Positions 6,864 through 8,918 of a DNA stretch of 8,918 nt are shown in pieces. This DNA comes from a bacterium (GTDB lineage: Bacteria > Bacteroidota > Bacteroidia > Bacteroidales > UBA932). The translations under genes were made by a program, and so were the position numbers. The notes beneath the pieces are model-generated. The model made no database searches. It was not told the origin of the DNA and was given only the letters and a program-made list of their open reading frames with translations. Location: NCBI GenBank assembly GCA_004561775.1, contig SFUD01000016.1, positions 1-8,918 on the forward strand, written 5' to 3'. Numbering within the stretch: the first letter of the stretch is position 1; each line of letters opens with the position of its first letter.

Positions 6864-7973
6864 ATGGAAACTTTACAACTATATTGGTGGGCAGTGGTAT
6901 CTCTGCTGGGAGCGCTTCTGGTCTTCCTGCTCTTTGTTCAGGGCGGACAGTCTCTCATCTACACCATTGCAAAGGAGGAATCTCACAGACTAAAACTCAT
7001 AGCTCTGCTTGGCCACAAGTGGGAGATAACCTACACAACCCTTGTAACCTTTGGCGGCGCAGCCTTTGCATCATTCCCGCTCTTCTACTCAACCAGTTTT
7101 GGCGGAGCATACTGGCTCTGGATATCAATACTGCTGCTCTTTGTAATTCAGGCAGTCTCGTACGAGTTCAGAAACAAACAGAACAACTTCCTGGGCAAGA
7201 GAATCTACGATTTCTTCCTCTTCCTTAACGGTTCGCTTGGAACCATACTGCTTGGAGTAGCAGTGGGAACCCTCTTTACAGGAGGCGCCTACATAATGGA
7301 CAAACTCAGCATCATACAGGTAGATAGCCCTATAGTCTCCTCCTGGACCAACTCCTGGCACGGACTGGAGGCCATAGCAAATCCCTTCAACCTCCTGCTG
7401 GGTCTTGTAGTTCTCTTTGCAGCGCGCACACTGGGACTGCTCTACACAGGCACATACATCTCCGAACTTAAGGCAAAGTGCCACAAACTGCTTAAGGTAA
7501 CTGCACCTGCATTTGTACTCCTCTTTGTGGCATTTGTGGTGGCTCTGGCGCTCAGAACCGGCTACACCTGCAACCCACAATCGGGAGTAATAGAGGCTGT
7601 AAAATACAAATACCTGCTCAACTATCTGGAGCTTGTATGGCCGCTTGTGCTGCTGCTTGTTGGTGTGGTGCTGGTACTGCTTGGTATAGGAAGCGCGCTC
7701 TTCTGCAAAAAAGAGAGCTGCTTCATAAGCAAGAACACCTTCTATGTAACAGGCGCAGGCGTAGTGCTGGCAGTATGGAGCATTCTTATAGTTGCAGCAT
7801 TCAACAACACCGTCTACTTCCCATCTACAGTGGCGCTGCAGGAGTCTCTCACACTGGCAAAGAGCTCATCCAGCCACTTCACACTTAAGACAATGGCCTA
7901 CGCCTCCATAGCGGTGCCATTTGTGGTGGCATACATTGCTGTAGTATGGAAAAAGATGACAGATAAGAGATAA
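6864..7973 (+). CDS. cydB: Cytochrome bd quinol oxidase subunit II
   Basis: CydB pairs with CydA to form the membrane core of cytochrome bd. The 369-aa protein (E. coli 379) is almost wholly hydrophobic, with about eight or nine membrane helices. Recognisable parts are the N-terminal WW (8-9), the first-helix end VQGGQSL (25-31), GHKWE (50-54), FGGAAFASFPLFYS (63-76), YEFRNK (100-105), and the C-terminal region PSTVALQESLTLAKSSSSHFTLK with the last helix VPFVVAYIAVVWKKM. Against E. coli CydB, the TDGFD segment reads VQGGQ, so Asp29 becomes Gln29, while Asp58 appears as Glu54; from memory this is the normal Bacteroidota form. The start is supported by the family N-terminus. No Shine-Dalgarno is visible in the 21-base gap after cydA. 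A transporter gene begins 9 bases after its stop. Confidence 0.96.
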   Translation: METLQLYWWAVVSLLGALLVFLLFVQGGQSLIYTIAKEESHRLKLIALLGHKWEITYTTLVTFGGAAFASFPLFYSTSFGGAYWLWISILLLFVIQAVSYEFRNKQNNFLGKRIYDFFLFLNGSLGTILLGVAVGTLFTGGAYIMDKLSIIQVDSPIVSSWTNSWHGLEAIANPFNLLLGLVVLFAARTLGLLYTGTYISELKAKCHKLLKVTAPAFVLLFVAFVVALALRTGYTCNPQSGVIEAVKYKYLLNYLELVWPLVLLLVGVVLVLLGIGSALFCKKESCFISKNTFYVTGAGVVLAVWSILIVAAFNNTVYFPSTVALQESLTLAKSSSSHFTLKTMAYASIAVPFVVAYIAVVWKKMTDKR

Positions 7974-7982
7974 AGCACAAAT

Positions 7983-8918
7983 ATGGCAAAGAAGAGAATA
8001 AGAGTAAACCTTCTGCTAAAGATAATAATAGCCATAATACTTGGAATTGCACTGGCACCGCTTCTGCCCACAGGCATAACCAGAGTATTTGTAACATTCA
8101 ACTCGCTCTTTGCCAACTTTTTAACATTCTTTATCCCGATACTTATCCTTACCCTTGTTGCCCCCGGCATTGCCGAGTTGGGCAACAATGCGGGTAAGAT
8201 GCTGCTTGTTACGGTGCTGCTTGCCTACGGCTCTACCGTTGCAGCAGGGCTCCTCTCCTACTTTACCTGCTCCTGGAGTTTCCCGATGATAATTGGGGAG
8301 AACCTTCAGGCGGCCACAAATGCCGTAAGCAGCGCAACAGAGGCAAATGAGCTCACCCCCTTCTTTACCATCTCTATGCCGCCCTTCATAGATGTAATGT
8401 CTGCACTGGTGCTTGCCTTTATGCTTGGTCTGGGAATGGCATTTACAGGTTCGGTAGCCTTAAGAAACATTATGGAGGAGCTGAGAAGAATTACAGACAA
8501 GGTTATCGCCTCCGTAATGATACCGCTTCTGCCAATATACATCTTCGGCATCTTTCTGAAGATCTCCGCAGATGAGACAATATCTGCCGTAATCTACTCA
8601 TTCATAGGCATTATAGCAATCATATTTGCAATACATATAGTATGGCTGCTCATACTCTTTATGCTATCGGGAGCCATTTCAAAGAGAAATCCTGTAAAGA
8701 TGCTGGCAAATATGATTCCGGCATATATGACTGCACTTGGCACTCAGTCCTCTGCCGCAACCATTCCGGTTACATTGGCACAGACGCGCAAAAATGGTGT
8801 AAGTGAGGGTGTTGCAAGCTTTGTAATACCGCTATGCGCAACCATTCATCTCTCCGGCAGCACGCTTAAGATTGTAGCCTGCGCATACGCCGTTATGCTT
8901 ATGAATGGCATCCCATCC
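7983..8918 (+). CDS. Dicarboxylate/amino acid:cation symporter (SDF/DAACS family), 3' truncated by window
   Basis: The frame is open from the atg at 7983 to the window end, giving 312 residues; a typical member has about 400-430. The N-terminus MAKKRIRVNLLLKIIIAIILGIALAPLLP is a positively charged start plus first helix, as in GltP-type carriers. Further helices follow, then the hairpin HP1 motif ALGTQSSAATIPVT (251-264; canonical versions have TSSSSATLPVT) and NGVSEGVASFVIPLCATIHLSGST (271-294), which aligns with the GISEG...PLGATINMDGT block of helix 7. The NMDGT motif, which binds sodium and substrate, is here HLSGS, so substrate and coupling ion may differ from glutamate/aspartate carriers. 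Helix 8 and its substrate-binding residues lie beyond the window. It starts 9 bases after cydB and is probably co-transcribed. The family is clear; the substrate is not. Confidence 0.9.
   Translation, partial: MAKKRIRVNLLLKIIIAIILGIALAPLLPTGITRVFVTFNSLFANFLTFFIPILILTLVAPGIAELGNNAGKMLLVTVLLAYGSTVAAGLLSYFTCSWSFPMIIGENLQAATNAVSSATEANELTPFFTISMPPFIDVMSALVLAFMLGLGMAFTGSVALRNIMEELRRITDKVIASVMIPLLPIYIFGIFLKISADETISAVIYSFIGIIAIIFAIHIVWLLILFMLSGAISKRNPVKMLANMIPAYMTALGTQSSAATIPVTLAQTRKNGVSEGVASFVIPLCATIHLSGSTLKIVACAYAVMLMNGIPS

Noticed and set aside
6497..6884. + strand out-of-frame ORFs inside cydA (6497-6721) and at the start of cydB (6884-7228)
   Set aside because: They overlap conserved CydA and CydB sequence in another frame and have biased, motif-free composition.

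Overview
The window carries seven protein genes, all on the + strand and tightly packed: the 3' end of carA, carB, a PLP-dependent cysteate synthase, a small DUF4492 membrane protein, cydA, cydB, and the 5' part of a dicarboxylate/amino acid:cation symporter (SDF/DAACS). No RNA genes, insertion sequences, CRISPR arrays or long repeats are visible, and no gap exceeds about 75 bases.

The sequence points to Bacteroidota, most likely order Bacteroidales. CarA has the GNQ form of its nucleophile motif, CarB is of the CAD/eukaryote-like type, DUF4492 precedes cydAB, CydB carries VQGGQ where Proteobacteria have TDGFD, most starts lack a Shine-Dalgarno sequence, and there is a TAnnTTTG -7 promoter box. 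A cysteate synthase suggests a sulfonolipid maker, for example a relative of Alistipes (Rikenellaceae). Use of ATA (Ile), AGA (Arg), GTA and GAG is heavy and similar in every gene, so nothing looks recently acquired. The exact genus cannot be read from this window.

Region 1 (1-3618) is carAB: glutamine-dependent carbamoyl phosphate synthesis for pyrimidines and arginine, with a 3-base gap that suggests translational coupling. Region 2 (3639-4922) is the cysteate synthase, 20 bases after carB with no visible terminator between, so probably co-transcribed. It is easily mistaken for threonine synthase but has the specific motifs of cysteate synthase (O-phosphoserine + sulfite to L-cysteate). In Bacteroidota the obvious use of cysteate is as head group precursor of capnine/sulfobacin-type sulfonolipids.

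Region 3 (about 4915-4995) is the only real intergenic break: an imperfect hairpin over the cysteate synthase stop codon, a -7 box and a purine-rich ribosome site. It probably separates two transcription units. Region 4 (4996-8918) is a respiratory operon for cytochrome bd quinol oxidase (DUF4492-cydA-cydB), with a transporter 9 bases downstream of cydB. The transporter has a strongly altered version of the family's NMDGT cation/substrate motif. The cyd genes indicate an organism able to use or remove low levels of oxygen.

The most notable item is the cysteate synthase. No wholly new multi-gene system is evident; most of the content belongs to recognised families.
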